64,000 bases of DNA from Candidatus Zixiibacteriota bacterium (GCA_011056555.1 DSEQ01000040.1:62001-126000), one strand, 5' to 3'. Shown: positions 17,229-25,040, counted from the first letter of the stretch. Notes: generated from the letters alone by a model not told the origin. Translations and numbers: made by a program.

Positions 17229-18356
17229 TCAGCCTTCGATTAATTCAACATTGGCTCTCGGAATAATGACCTTCTTTCCTTCCTGAAATTCAACCTCAAG
17301 TACACGAGCTTTGGATTCAGAATCGAGCTGCTGCAGGGCGGGCGGAAGGCCGGATACGGTACCGATCTGTCCGAAGTAAGGCTGACGGATCACACGTATC
17401 GGCGAACCCACCTCAAGACCCGCCGTGGTTTCCACTTCTTCGGCTCCGGCTTCATGAATATCGCCGGCCAAGGGGATGACCACTTCGGGGCGGATAACAC
17501 CGGCCCTGATCTGGGTAGCCCCGTTAATACAGGCCATCATCCCCTCTTTGGACTTCAGGAGATCAAAAGTCTTCTGGGCCATGGCGATTTCACCGAAGCC
17601 CTCGGTAACAACGAGAGTCACTCCCAGGTCCTCGTTTCCGGTAATAGCGACACCGATATCATAACCCAGGAATTCGCGCAAATCTTTATCGGAAATTCCT
17701 CCCGCCACAATTCCCGCTGCCCCGACAGAGATAGCCCTCTTAACCGCGCCCGCGGTTGCCATCGAACCACCGACGACCACGCAGCCCTTACAGTCTTCCC
17801 CGATATGTTTATCTTCCAATACCGTGGCATTATCAGGCACTACAATTTTGATGGTTCCGTGAGTCTCGCCACCCACTCCGAAAATACCCTGGACAAAAGA
17901 ACCCAGAGTGGAGATAGAGCAGCCCTCATTTTCGATAGTCTCGACCACCTCACCCTGAAGATAGGCCTTGACCTCAACCGGAATAGGCTCGCCCCTCAAA
18001 AGAACCTGGCCGGTAACCGAGGAAACACTCTCGATTGAACCGGAAATCTTGGACTTGGCTTCCGTTTTGAAAAGCCCGAAGAAACTTTTATTCAGGGCTA
18101 TAGTCTCGCCCTTTTCAATCTGGTCGCCTTCCTTTTTGACCATGCAATCCTCGACATCCTCGGGAGGTACGCCAAGGATATTGGCCACGTTCAAGGGTTC
18201 GACCGTACCCGGAAGATCTGTCCGGGCAACCACCGTATCGGGTTCGACCTTGTCGCCGACTTTCACGACCACATCGCCTTTTAGAGGAAGAATACGTTTT
18301 TTTGTGATCTTCATCCTCTCGGTAACTTTCAATCCTGGTGTATATGAATGCGCCAT
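17229..18356 (-). CDS. Barrel-sandwich / KOW-like soluble protein of the cassette operon
   Basis: The protein is 375 aa with no signal peptide or TM helix. The N-terminal third resembles barrel-sandwich hybrid (lipoyl-like, RnfC-like) repeats: LPLKGDVVVKVGDKVEPDTVVA, later KKEGDQIEKGETIAL and SSVTGQVLLRGEPIPV. The middle has a Gly-rich Rossmann-like stretch (GCVVVGGSMATAGAVKRA, GAAGIVAGGISDKDL). The C-terminus has a KOW-type segment (VRVI-type RVIRQPYFGQIGTVSGLP with a closing VIIPRANVELIEG). It lies 37 nt after the ASKHA ATPase gene and 100 nt before T1, so it is almost certainly part of the same unit. A cytoplasmic adaptor between ATPase and membrane cassette is inference. No lipoyl or biotin attachment MKM/DK motif is evident. 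Confidence 0.8.
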   Translation of the reverse strand: MAHSYTPGLKVTERMKITKKRILPLKGDVVVKVGDKVEPDTVVARTDLPGTVEPLNVANILGVPPEDVEDCMVKKEGDQIEKGETIALNKSFFGLFKTEAKSKISGSIESVSSVTGQVLLRGEPIPVEVKAYLQGEVVETIENEGCSISTLGSFVQGIFGVGGETHGTIKIVVPDNATVLEDKHIGEDCKGCVVVGGSMATAGAVKRAISVGAAGIVAGGISDKDLREFLGYDIGVAITGNEDLGVTLVVTEGFGEIAMAQKTFDLLKSKEGMMACINGATQIRAGVIRPEVVIPLAGDIHEAGAEEVETTAGLEVGSPIRVIRQPYFGQIGTVSGLPPALQQLDSESKARVLEVEFQEGKKVIIPRANVELIEG

Positions 18357-18393
18357 AAATGACTCCTTTATATCAGTCTAACATCAATCTATC

Positions 18394-20247
18394 TTAACCC
18401 CGCAGGGCATCCTCATTATATACATTCAAAGCGGTCATCCACTGGATCAGGCTCTCGACCCTGTCCTTATTATTTTCCGGAGGGCTGAACGGTCTCCCGC
18501 GCCCATCAAGGATGAGCCCGCTGACACCGCCTGAAACCGTAGTTTCGAGATGCGAACCTTTGCCGGGTCCGACATCAAATCCCCGCTCCGGCTCAAGTAC
18601 AGCCTTGGCCTTGAGCGGAAGGTCAGTGTCGGGATCGAATCCCAGATCTATCTTGATCATCTCCCCGGCTTTGAGCTCGCCCTGCTCGGTTTTGCCGCCG
18701 GGCAGTTCAAATCTGTACTTCATCACAGGTTTACCCGGCTTCGTCTCACCGACCGGGGCGATGCAGGTCCCCAGATGGATCAGGCAGTCCTTATCGAATA
18801 CTTCCTTGGCGGCTTTGGCATGTACCTGTGACAGCACACCAAGCTGCGGCATCATAAATATCGAGTCGACCGCCAGACGGGTGATTCCCTCCGGCTGGAA
18901 AGCGTCGATCAGCATCATGGCCGCCTGCTGACGCCGCGGGGCATGGGACAGGACTCCGCCTGAACCTATCAACATATTGAGCGTCATCATATTAACCAGC
19001 GTTTCACCCCCCGCTTTCTGATCAAATGCATCCGCAATGGTTCGCTGCTGCTGCACACCTTTGAGCACTGTGGCAAAATTCTTGTGCTGTATGAAGGCCA
19101 GGCGCAGCGCCTCCTTGGCGATGGCCTGCTCGAAAATCAATTCCTGCATGCTCTGGGGAATTGTGGTGGGACGGATCATCTTGTTTTTGACGCGGTTCCT
19201 GAGATCGCGCTCGTCCATGTCGAACGGCACCCAGCGCATAACCATCGGCAAAGTCGCCTCGGCAAATACGTTGGAAACAGAATAGCTCATCCCCAGATTG
19301 GCCGAAACCGTACGGTTGAACACACCCTGAAACACGCTAAATACGTCGGTGGTGGCTCCCCCGATATCCACACCCAGCACCTCGATATCCTCGAGATCGG
19401 CAATAGTCTTCATGATCAGGCCGACCGCTCCCGGCGTGGGCATGATAGGCACATCCGTCCACTCCATCAACTTGCTGTATCCCGGAGCCTGAGCCATAAC
19501 ATGCTCCATGAAAAGATCATGTATCTTTTCTCTGGCGGGCAGGAGATTTTCCTTTTCCAGCACCGGCCGTATATTATCTACGATGCCGAGATCGACTTTA
19601 TCTTCCAGGGTCTCCTTGATGGCCTCGCGGGCATCCTTATTGCCGGCATAGATCACAGGAAGATTATAACCGGAACCCAGACGCGGCCTTGGATCGGCGC
19701 CTGAGATCAACTCGGCGATCTCCACCACATGAGTAATCGTACCGCCATCGATTCCCCCGGACAGGAGAATCATATCCGGACGCAAATGCCGAATTCTCTC
19801 GATCTGCTCGTGAGGCAAACGCTTGTCGTTAGAGGCAATCACATCCATCACAATGGCGCCGGCTCCCAGCGCGGCCCGTTCCGCCGATTCCGCGGTCATG
19901 GAACGCACCACTCCCGCCACCATCATCTGCAGTCCGCCTCCGGCGGAGGAGGTGGAGACATAAATATCAGTACCCTCTTTCTTGTCACCCTCGTCCTTAC
20001 TGGGCGAAATGATTTTGTGATTTTCGTCCAGAAGCCTGCGGCCGGAGAGCTCTTCGACCTCAGCCACTGCATTGAGAACACCCATGGTCACATCTTCAAA
20101 AGGCGCCTCCACCGTGGTCGGGGCCTCGCCCCGGACGATCAAGCGGTACTCGTCTCCAACTTTTTCTATCAGAATCGCTTTGGTCGTGGTCGATCCGCAA
20201 TCCGTAGCCAAAATTACATTAATATCTTCCGGCTTTATCTCTTTCAT
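18394..20247 (-). CDS. ASKHA-fold ATPase, MutL/GlmL-like (glutamate mutase L family)
   Basis: The protein is 617 aa. It shows the two phosphate loops of the acetate kinase/Hsp70/actin superfamily: ATDCGSTTTKAILIE at residue 14 and LGVDIGGATTDVFSV near residue 295, plus SGGIDGGTITHV. The overall order matches the MutL/GlmL protein annotated beside adenosylcobalamin-dependent methylaspartate mutase. No mutase E or S subunit is present here; instead it leads the membrane-cassette operon. AGAGG precedes ATG 20247. Family knowledge: MutL is thought to act as a reactivating or chaperone-like ATPase. Here it may power or assemble the membrane complex (inference). Confidence 0.85.
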   Translation of the reverse strand: MKEIKPEDINVILATDCGSTTTKAILIEKVGDEYRLIVRGEAPTTVEAPFEDVTMGVLNAVAEVEELSGRRLLDENHKIISPSKDEGDKKEGTDIYVSTSSAGGGLQMMVAGVVRSMTAESAERAALGAGAIVMDVIASNDKRLPHEQIERIRHLRPDMILLSGGIDGGTITHVVEIAELISGADPRPRLGSGYNLPVIYAGNKDAREAIKETLEDKVDLGIVDNIRPVLEKENLLPAREKIHDLFMEHVMAQAPGYSKLMEWTDVPIMPTPGAVGLIMKTIADLEDIEVLGVDIGGATTDVFSVFQGVFNRTVSANLGMSYSVSNVFAEATLPMVMRWVPFDMDERDLRNRVKNKMIRPTTIPQSMQELIFEQAIAKEALRLAFIQHKNFATVLKGVQQQRTIADAFDQKAGGETLVNMMTLNMLIGSGGVLSHAPRRQQAAMMLIDAFQPEGITRLAVDSIFMMPQLGVLSQVHAKAAKEVFDKDCLIHLGTCIAPVGETKPGKPVMKYRFELPGGKTEQGELKAGEMIKIDLGFDPDTDLPLKAKAVLEPERGFDVGPGKGSHLETTVSGGVSGLILDGRGRPFSPPENNKDRVESLIQWMTALNVYNEDALRG

Positions 20248-20317
20248 AAAAATACCTCTAACGCATACATTAAACTAAATTGACCGGGCATATTATGCCC
20301 CGAATATAAAACCCTAA

Positions 20318-20345
20318 AATATAATTTTACGCGCCCATTTGTCAA
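20318..20345 (-). promoter_or_regulatory. Sigma70-type promoter for the 16-kb cassette block
   Basis: Minus strand: TTGACA (20340-20345), 16-nt spacer, TATATT (20318-20323). The predicted leader is about 65 nt to the ATG at 20247 and contains a perfect palindrome, GGGCAT-att-ATGCCC (20286-20300), which could be an operator or a small RNA hairpin. Confidence 0.6.
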
Positions 20346-20479
20346 GTAATCAGCATTTATATTTTGAGAATCTCTTCACAAGATAAAATCCCCCTGACTT
20401 CAAAAGATATTTGACTTTTCGTCCCCGCTATGCGTTAATGTACAAACCAATTATGGTAAATACAGAGCAGGAGGTAGTA

Positions 20480-20998
20480 ATGGCTGAAGAAAGAACGGGC
20501 GTCGTTTCAATAATGGGTAAACCCATGACACTCCTTGGCCCCGGACTCACGGCTGGCGATCCGGCTCCGGATTTCCAGCTTCTGGATAATGATCTCAAGA
20601 CTGTCAGGCTATCTGATTCGGACGGTGCCATCCGTCTACTCTCTGTGGTCACCTCACTCGATACCGAAGTTTGCGCTTTGCAAACCGAGCGTTTCAACAA
20701 AGAGGTCAAAAAAATCAGCGACGAGATAAAGTTCTTCACTATTTCCATGGATCTGCCTTTTGCTCAGAAAAGATGGGTCGATGAAAATGAGCTCGAGGAC
20801 GTCATCACCCTCTCCGATTTCAACGATGCCGATTTCGGCTTGAAATACGGTTTGCTGTTGAAGGAGATACGATTGTTGAGCCGGGCTGTGGTAATTGTAG
20901 GCAAGGACAATAAGATCGCCGATTTCCAGATAGTCCCGGAGGTAACCGAGGAACCCGATTATGCCCGTTCGCTGGAGGCCCTGCGCAGGATAAGCTGA
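20480..20998 (+). CDS. tpx: Thiol peroxidase (Tpx family), one-Cys form
   Basis: The protein is 172 aa and cytosolic; Tpx reduces hydroperoxides. It matches the family along its length: GDPAPDFQLLDNDL, the peroxidatic motif TSLDTEVCALQTERFN (Cys65) and MDLPFAQKRW. The resolving Cys of Escherichia coli Tpx (Cys95, in FAQSRFC) aligns with Val100, and Cys65 is the only Cys in the protein. So it should work as a one-Cys peroxiredoxin needing an external thiol. I choose the ATG at 20480: GGAGG lies 5 nt before it, whereas the longer ORF from 20411 has no ribosome site. It is divergent from the cassette operon and followed by a strong terminator. Confidence 0.9.
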   Translation: MAEERTGVVSIMGKPMTLLGPGLTAGDPAPDFQLLDNDLKTVRLSDSDGAIRLLSVVTSLDTEVCALQTERFNKEVKKISDEIKFFTISMDLPFAQKRWVDENELEDVITLSDFNDADFGLKYGLLLKEIRLLSRAVVIVGKDNKIADFQIVPEVTEEPDYARSLEALRRIS

Positions 20999-21030
20999 GC
21001 TGAACCCGGGAAATATAACCCGAAATAAAA

Positions 21031-21061
21031 CAGGGTGTGAGCTTGTCGCACCCTGTTTTTT
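21031..21061 (+). terminator. Intrinsic terminator after tpx
   Basis: CAGGGTG / CACCCTG stem (21031-21055) followed by TTTTTT, 33 nt past the tpx stop. Confidence 0.85.
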
Positions 21062-21182
21062 GATAATAATATATTTTTCTGTTTGTAATCTATCTAAAAC
21101 CGAAGAGGAAATAACCGCCCGCTGAATGGGACAATTGACCGGCAAATCTTCATCTTCGGGGCCGATTTATTTCATTTTATGA

Positions 21183-21461
21183 TTAATATCGTCTTCCGCC
21201 GCCTCCCCCTCTTCTATCATCTCTCGGACGGGGCGGGCGGGCCTCGTCGATTCTAAGTGTACGGCCCTCGAAATCGGTGCCGTTCAATGATTCCATAGCC
21301 TTCTCGGCTTCTTCGTTGTTGGACATTTCCACAAAGCCAAAACCTTTGCCGGTAATGATTCTGACATCACGGACTTCCCCGTAATTGGCAAACAATGCCT
21401 GCAGCTGATCATCAGTAACAGCATAATTAAGGTTGCCTACATAAAGCTTGTTACCCTGCAT
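21183..21461 (-). CDS. RRM-type RNA-binding protein, Gly/Arg-rich tail
   Basis: The protein is 92 aa with a single RNA recognition motif: RNP2 LYVGNL (6-11) and RNP1 KGFGFVEM (39-46). A short tail (PRPRDDRRGGGGGRRY) ends the protein. Compared with the usual bacterial RRM proteins the loop before RNP1 is shortened (IITGKGFGF without the RETGRSR segment). TAGGAG precedes ATG 21461. The family includes the cold-inducible Rbp proteins of cyanobacteria and others, which bind single-stranded RNA in the cytoplasm. A near-perfect promoter about 230 nt upstream gives this gene a long leader, as in many cold-shock genes. Confidence 0.92.
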   Translation of the reverse strand: MQGNKLYVGNLNYAVTDDQLQALFANYGEVRDVRIITGKGFGFVEMSNNEEAEKAMESLNGTDFEGRTLRIDEARPPRPRDDRRGGGGGRRY

Positions 21462-21694
21462 TAGAAAAACTCCTACTCGTAAGAAGCTCTTTGTTTTTGA
21501 ATGTCTCTTTGTGAAGGTTGAAGATGCGGAAAAACGATTCTGGTACCTTTTAGAAAAACATTGCCAAACAAAAGAAACTTACAGTTAAAAATCAATAAAT
21601 AAGGCAATTCAGTTAAATGACGCCTCCTTGAAACCAATGCCGGTCCAGATGATTTATCGGACGGCCAATCAAAAACTGAATTAAATTCAGCCGA

Positions 21695-21722
21695 ATTATA
21701 CTTAGAATCTCGGTTTTGTCAA
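21695..21722 (-). promoter_or_regulatory. Consensus sigma70 promoter of the RRM gene, with a ~227-nt leader
   Basis: Minus strand: TTGACA (21717-21722), 16-nt spacer, TATAAT (21695-21700). The start is predicted near 21688, so the mRNA has about 227 nt (21462-21688) before the ATG. The region holds no ORF on that strand. Confidence 0.7.
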
Positions 21723-21916
21723 GCTGAAAAATGTTAAAAATCTATGAATCAGCGCCTTAGGAGCGTGATTGAGAAGCGGCACCCGTCTAAGACCGATCAC
21801 CTTTGAAGACAATGTTCCAAAAGATCAGAATCTCGATCTTCTCATGATTCACTAACATTTCTCTAATTTTTGGATCGTTTAATGCCGCGAATTTATTTGA
21901 AAGAGGACTATTTGAT

Positions 21917-21991
21917 ATGAAGCGGATTTACATTTCAATTCTAAGCAGCTGCCTGGTGGTCGTGCTCATCTTGCTTCTCACAGGCAAATAA
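21917..21991 (+). CDS. Possible 24-aa single-TM peptide
   Basis: The peptide reads MKRIYISILSSCLV followed by a hydrophobic run ending LLLTGK. An AGAGGA ribosome site lies 8 nt before the ATG. Charged ends around one hydrophobic helix fit a small membrane protein, but an ORF this short can arise by chance. The rest of 21723-22325 shows no other supported feature. Confidence 0.3.
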   Translation: MKRIYISILSSCLVVVLILLLTGK

Positions 21992-22325
21992 AATATTAAG
22001 TTTGCCTGCTGGTCTCGACGATAGTAATAAAAGGCAGGGCGCGGAATACATCCACGCCCATGCGTCTCACTTTGGTCGTCGCAGGCATCTATACCCGCGA
22101 TTTGTCCTGAATACGTTTTCAATTAATTATTTGATTGCCATCAGGTTAAATTTAAGATCAGTGTGCCGGAAATCTAAGGACTGATCTTTTGGGGTAAATC
22201 CCGCGCGGAAAGCAGGCGCCCTGTATCTGGCTATTCCGGCGTTCGAGTCCCTTGTGTCCCGGAATTGCCGCCCTGAAAGAGCTTTTTCAGATTTAGGATG
22301 AAAATTTATTGTTTGTTGGGAGATC

Positions 22326-22868
22326 TCAGTCGCTGGGTGAACCTGGATTTTCGTTTTTGTCAAAACCGGTTTTTCCGATCTTGCTCTCATTGCTCCGAGC
22401 GGCCTTTTTTCTATCCTCTTCGAGCTTTCGGGCAAATTCTTTCACCTCTTCCGTGGGGACACGATACCCGATAAAGCGCATTTTCAGCTTATACCAGAAG
22501 GACTTGCCCTTGAAGTGCTCTTTCTTCATTATCTTGTAGGCTTTTTCGAGTTTGACCGCTTTAGCGTCATGTTTTTCGATCTTTTGCATCAAGAGCTCGA
22601 CATTTTTGCGATCCTCGATCACCTCGCGGAAGATAGTGTAGCTTTTGAAATCAAAAAGCGTCTGCACAATCGGTTCGAAAAAGACCATCACCTGTGAGCC
22701 TATGAAATTCAAGGGCTTAACCGACTCGATAAACATCAGGGCCGGGACAGTCATACGTTTCTCGACTACCTTTCGGGCAACTTTTTCCAAGACCTCATCC
22801 TGCTCCGGGGTGAGCTTACCTTTCTCCGGCTCCCCCTTGGGCGGAAGAGGAAACATCTTCTCGCTCAT
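22326..22868 (-). CDS. Hypothetical charged helical protein
   Basis: The protein is 180 aa and unrecognised. The C-terminal half is rich in Lys/Glu and predicted helical (KIEKHDAKAVKLEKAYKIMKKEH, EEVKEFARKLEEDRKK). The middle has a mildly hydrophobic stretch (FIGSQVMVFFEPIVQTLFDF) that could sit at the membrane surface. The start overlaps the end of the next upstream gene by about 50 nt; a downstream Met (MFPLPPKG) would reduce the overlap to about 40. The tight overlap implies co-translation with the membrane protein at 22816-23325. Confidence 0.65.
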   Translation of the reverse strand: MSEKMFPLPPKGEPEKGKLTPEQDEVLEKVARKVVEKRMTVPALMFIESVKPLNFIGSQVMVFFEPIVQTLFDFKSYTIFREVIEDRKNVELLMQKIEKHDAKAVKLEKAYKIMKKEHFKGKSFWYKLKMRFIGYRVPTEEVKEFARKLEEDRKKAARSNESKIGKTGFDKNENPGSPSD

Positions 22869-23325
22869 CTTCTAATGCACCTATCTTGCTTTTGACAATT
22901 CCAAGTATCCTGTCGGCATCGCCCTCGCCATATCTCAAAAAAAGGCCGCGGAAATTCTCCAGACGACTTGGGCGTGTAAATGTCGAAAGAAATACGCCGT
23001 TTCGTTCGGGATAAATCGTTCTGTATATATTCCAGCTCTTTTTTGTTCTCGATATAGTATAGATTATCTCGATATAATCATCATATAATTTATACGTAGT
23101 CGGAAAATAAAATGATCGCATCGAGGCCAGAAGCACCACCGCACCGATTATCGTAAAAAGGCGCGATTCGGTCAGCCAGTAAACAATTACCAGCAGCAGG
23201 AACAAAAAAATCGTTACTAGCGAGGTCACCAGCCGATTGGCTTTGGCCGGATGAAACACCCACTCGTACAACGGCTTCTCTTCTTCTTCCTGCTCTTCTA
23301 TCTTTTCTTTTTCCTTCTCAGCCAT
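22816..23325 (-). CDS. Hypothetical two-TM membrane protein
   Basis: The protein is 169 aa. An acidic N-terminus (MAEKEKEKIEEQEEEEKPLYEW) is followed by two TM helices (VTSLVTIFLFLLLVIVYWL and TIIGAVVLLASMRSFYF) and a PH-like soluble part (YKLYDDYIEIIYTISRTKKSWNIY), the pattern of small bacterial PH-domain membrane proteins. The ORF could be extended to 23400, but that extension is coded by a palindromic intergenic repeat, so I use the ATG at 23325. It forms a pair with the gene at 22326. Confidence 0.7.
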   Translation of the reverse strand: MAEKEKEKIEEQEEEEKPLYEWVFHPAKANRLVTSLVTIFLFLLLVIVYWLTESRLFTIIGAVVLLASMRSFYFPTTYKLYDDYIEIIYTISRTKKSWNIYRTIYPERNGVFLSTFTRPSRLENFRGLFLRYGEGDADRILGIVKSKIGALEDEREDVSSSAQGGAGER

Positions 23326-23360
23326 GATAATACCAAAATCGTGCGCTGAATTAAAACGTA

Positions 23361-23416
23361 TGTCAAATCCCCGTGGGATTTGACAATCGTCAAAACTCAA
23401 AGAGTTTTGACCTACA
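23361..23416. repeat. Palindromic repeat family A, copy 1
   Basis: Two adjacent inverted repeats, GTCAAATCCC-cgt-GGGATTTGAC and GTCAAAACTC-aaa-GAGTTTTGAC, end in CTACA. The same arrangement occurs at 48286-48345. It resembles REP/BIME elements. Confidence 0.75.
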
Positions 23417-23427
23417 ATTGCTTATTT

Positions 23428-23460
23428 GTGCCCGGCGTATGTCCCCATCTGCCGGGTAAT
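23428..23460. repeat. Palindromic repeat family B, copy 1
   Basis: Hairpin with stem CCCGGC / GCCGGG around a conserved core GGCGTATGTCCCC. It matches 55157-55189 (plus) and 55094-55121 (inverted), with paired changes in the stem. It lies 12 bp from repeat A. Confidence 0.65.
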
Positions 23461-23664
23461 ATCTTAGTCCATGCAAAGATACTCGAATCCATTCCAAAGG
23501 TCAACCCCCATTATGACTGGGCGTTTTATACAGGGCGGCTTGTCCAAACTGGCTTGGCATGAAAACAAAGCTAACGGATGTCCCCCATATCATCAATCAT
23601 ACCATATTAGTACAAGTAAAAAACCAACACTTTTTGAGCATTAACAGCTATAACCGAGATCATA

Positions 23665-23773
23665 GGTGCCCCGCTGCGCCAGCAGTGGGATTTTTGCTTC
23701 AAAGGAATTCATTTATGAAATAGAAGATCCCACCCCTTATGAGCCGATAACGGCTCAACGGGGATGGGGCACC
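23665..23773. repeat. Long imperfect inverted repeat
   Basis: Outer arms GGTGCCCC (23665-23672) and GGGGCACC (23766-23773), inner arms GTGGGAT (23685-23691) and ATCCCAC (23727-23733), and a small GAGCCG/CGGCTC hairpin in the right half. The remainder of 23326-23798 has no gene I can support. Confidence 0.55.
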
Positions 23774-23798
23774 CTGTGCGCCGCGTCGATAAATCCGA

Positions 23799-24275
23799 TC
23801 ATACCTCAGCAATAAATCTATACCCCGCATTCCGGCGATACTTACCCTCGTTGCGGTACATCATGCGCTCATCCACAAATTCGCGCCGGATCCGGCAGTA
23901 ATCATCATGATATTTCAGGATGATCTCGTTGACCTCAGCCTCGTCATAAACCTTACCAATTCTGAATTGCCTCAATATATATTCAAGGATATATTTGCGC
24001 TTTTTGCGCTGCACCGGAAGTTGCTCGAAACGGCCCTCTTTCATAAAGCGCCCGACAATTTTCTGCGCAGGATTCATAGCGTTTTTGTTGGAATGCCGCT
24101 CCAGCCAGGACATCAAATCGGCCTCTTTCACCCGCCAGTCCTTGCCGATTTTATAGCCCGGAATCTCGCCATACTGCAATTTGCGGGCGATAACCTGCAC
24201 ATTCATCTTGAGTATTTCGGCTATTTCGTTGGTAGTATAGAACTTAAGATTAGATTTCGCATTTTTATCAGTCAC
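23799..24275 (-). CDS. Excisionase-type HTH fused to DUF2087, transcription regulator
   Basis: The protein is 158 aa. Residues 12-60 are a helix-turn-helix of the excisionase/MerR type (YTTNEIAEILKMNVQVIARKLQYG, then GYKIGKDWRVKEADLMSWLE). Residues about 88-150 match DUF2087: YILEYILRQFRIGKVYDEAEVNEIILKY, then DDYCRIRREFVDERMM and a final YRR, a winged-helix-like module found in small regulators. The combination suggests a DNA-binding regulator. Directly upstream are two 10-bp direct repeats (24315-24334), a likely self-binding site. No target gene is evident; msrA lies divergently 300 bp away. Confidence 0.8.
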   Translation of the reverse strand: MTDKNAKSNLKFYTTNEIAEILKMNVQVIARKLQYGEIPGYKIGKDWRVKEADLMSWLERHSNKNAMNPAQKIVGRFMKEGRFEQLPVQRKKRKYILEYILRQFRIGKVYDEAEVNEIILKYHDDYCRIRREFVDERMMYRNEGKYRRNAGYRFIAEV

Positions 24276-24314
24276 ATTATCACCTCATTACATAGTATTA
24301 ATACAAATTATAAA

Positions 24315-24341
24315 GCATTATACGGTATTATACGGCATAAT
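24315..24341. promoter_or_regulatory. Candidate operator of the HTH-DUF2087 gene
   Basis: Two tandem 10-bp units GYATTATACG (24315-24324 and 24325-24334) followed by GCATAAT, 40-60 bp upstream of the regulator start. The length matches one DNA turn, so both units would lie on the same face. Confidence 0.45.
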
Positions 24342-24366
24342 CAAGTATATTTTTAAAAAATAGTTC

Positions 24367-24400
24367 AAAAAAGCCTCGCCGAATTTTATCGGTCAGGCTT
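24367..24400 (-). terminator. Terminator-like hairpin between divergent genes
   Basis: Minus-strand reading: AAGCCT-G-ACCGA / TCGGC-G-AGGCTT stem, then TTTTTT. It lies upstream of the HTH-DUF2087 gene, where no minus-strand gene ends, so it may be a leader attenuator. Confidence 0.5.
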
Positions 24401-24575
24401 GAAAGAAGCAAAATCTTTTGGGCGAGACTTATTTAACTACTATCTGCTTTTTTGAGTCGAGATTGTCATCGTTAGCCGAGCATCACCAATATACCCTGAG
24501 TCAGGCGAATTCAATCCGGGAACGAAAATGATCCGGGGCGGTTTCAACTATAAGATTGAATAAAAGGAGGTTATC

Positions 24576-25040
24576 ATGATTGAAAAAGCAACTTTTGCTG
24601 CCGGATGTTTCTGGGGCATCGAAGCAGCCTTCAGGAGAATTAACGGCGTAATAAAGACACAAGTCGGCTACACGGGTGGCGATTACGAGAACCCATCCTA
24701 CCAGGATGTCTGCTCGGGAAAGACCGGGCATGCGGAATCGGTGCTGATCGAATTTGACCCAAATGTCCTATCGTATGAGGATTTACTGGATGCCTTCTGG
24801 AATATGCACGACCCGACCTCGAAAAACCGGCAGGGCCTGGATATCGGCAGCCAGTACAGGTCGGCAATTTTTTACCACAATGAGGAACAGCGGGAAAAGG
24901 CCCTAAAATCAAAAGATCAAATGAATTCCAGCGGCAAATTCAAAAAAGAGATTGTAACCGAGGTCAAACCGGCAGGAAAATTCTATCCGGCCGAGGAGTA
25001 CCATCAGCGCTATTACGATAAAAAGGGCATTATTCATTAA
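24576..25040 (+). CDS. msrA: Peptide methionine (S)-S-oxide reductase MsrA
   Basis: The protein is 154 aa and cytosolic; it repairs oxidised methionine (S form) in proteins. Catalytic motif GCFWG with Cys11; YTGG, GHAESVLIEFDP and HNEEQREKA match the family. AAAGGAGG lies 6 nt before the ATG. The C-terminus stops at KGIIH right after the HQRYY motif, so the C-terminal recycling Cys of longer MsrAs is absent. A second Cys in SYQDVCSGKTGHAE is the only other candidate. With tpx and the ferritin island, this adds to oxidative-stress defence in the window. Confidence 0.95.
   Translation: MIEKATFAAGCFWGIEAAFRRINGVIKTQVGYTGGDYENPSYQDVCSGKTGHAESVLIEFDPNVLSYEDLLDAFWNMHDPTSKNRQGLDIGSQYRSAIFYHNEEQREKALKSKDQMNSSGKFKKEIVTEVKPAGKFYPAEEYHQRYYDKKGIIH

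Noticed and set aside
18394..20247. Function as glutamate mutase activator
   Set aside because: No mutase genes are in the window; only the family resemblance is kept.
22127..22435. Minus-strand 102-aa ORF
   Set aside because: It overlaps the end of the 22326-22868 gene in another frame, has no ribosome site and resembles no family.
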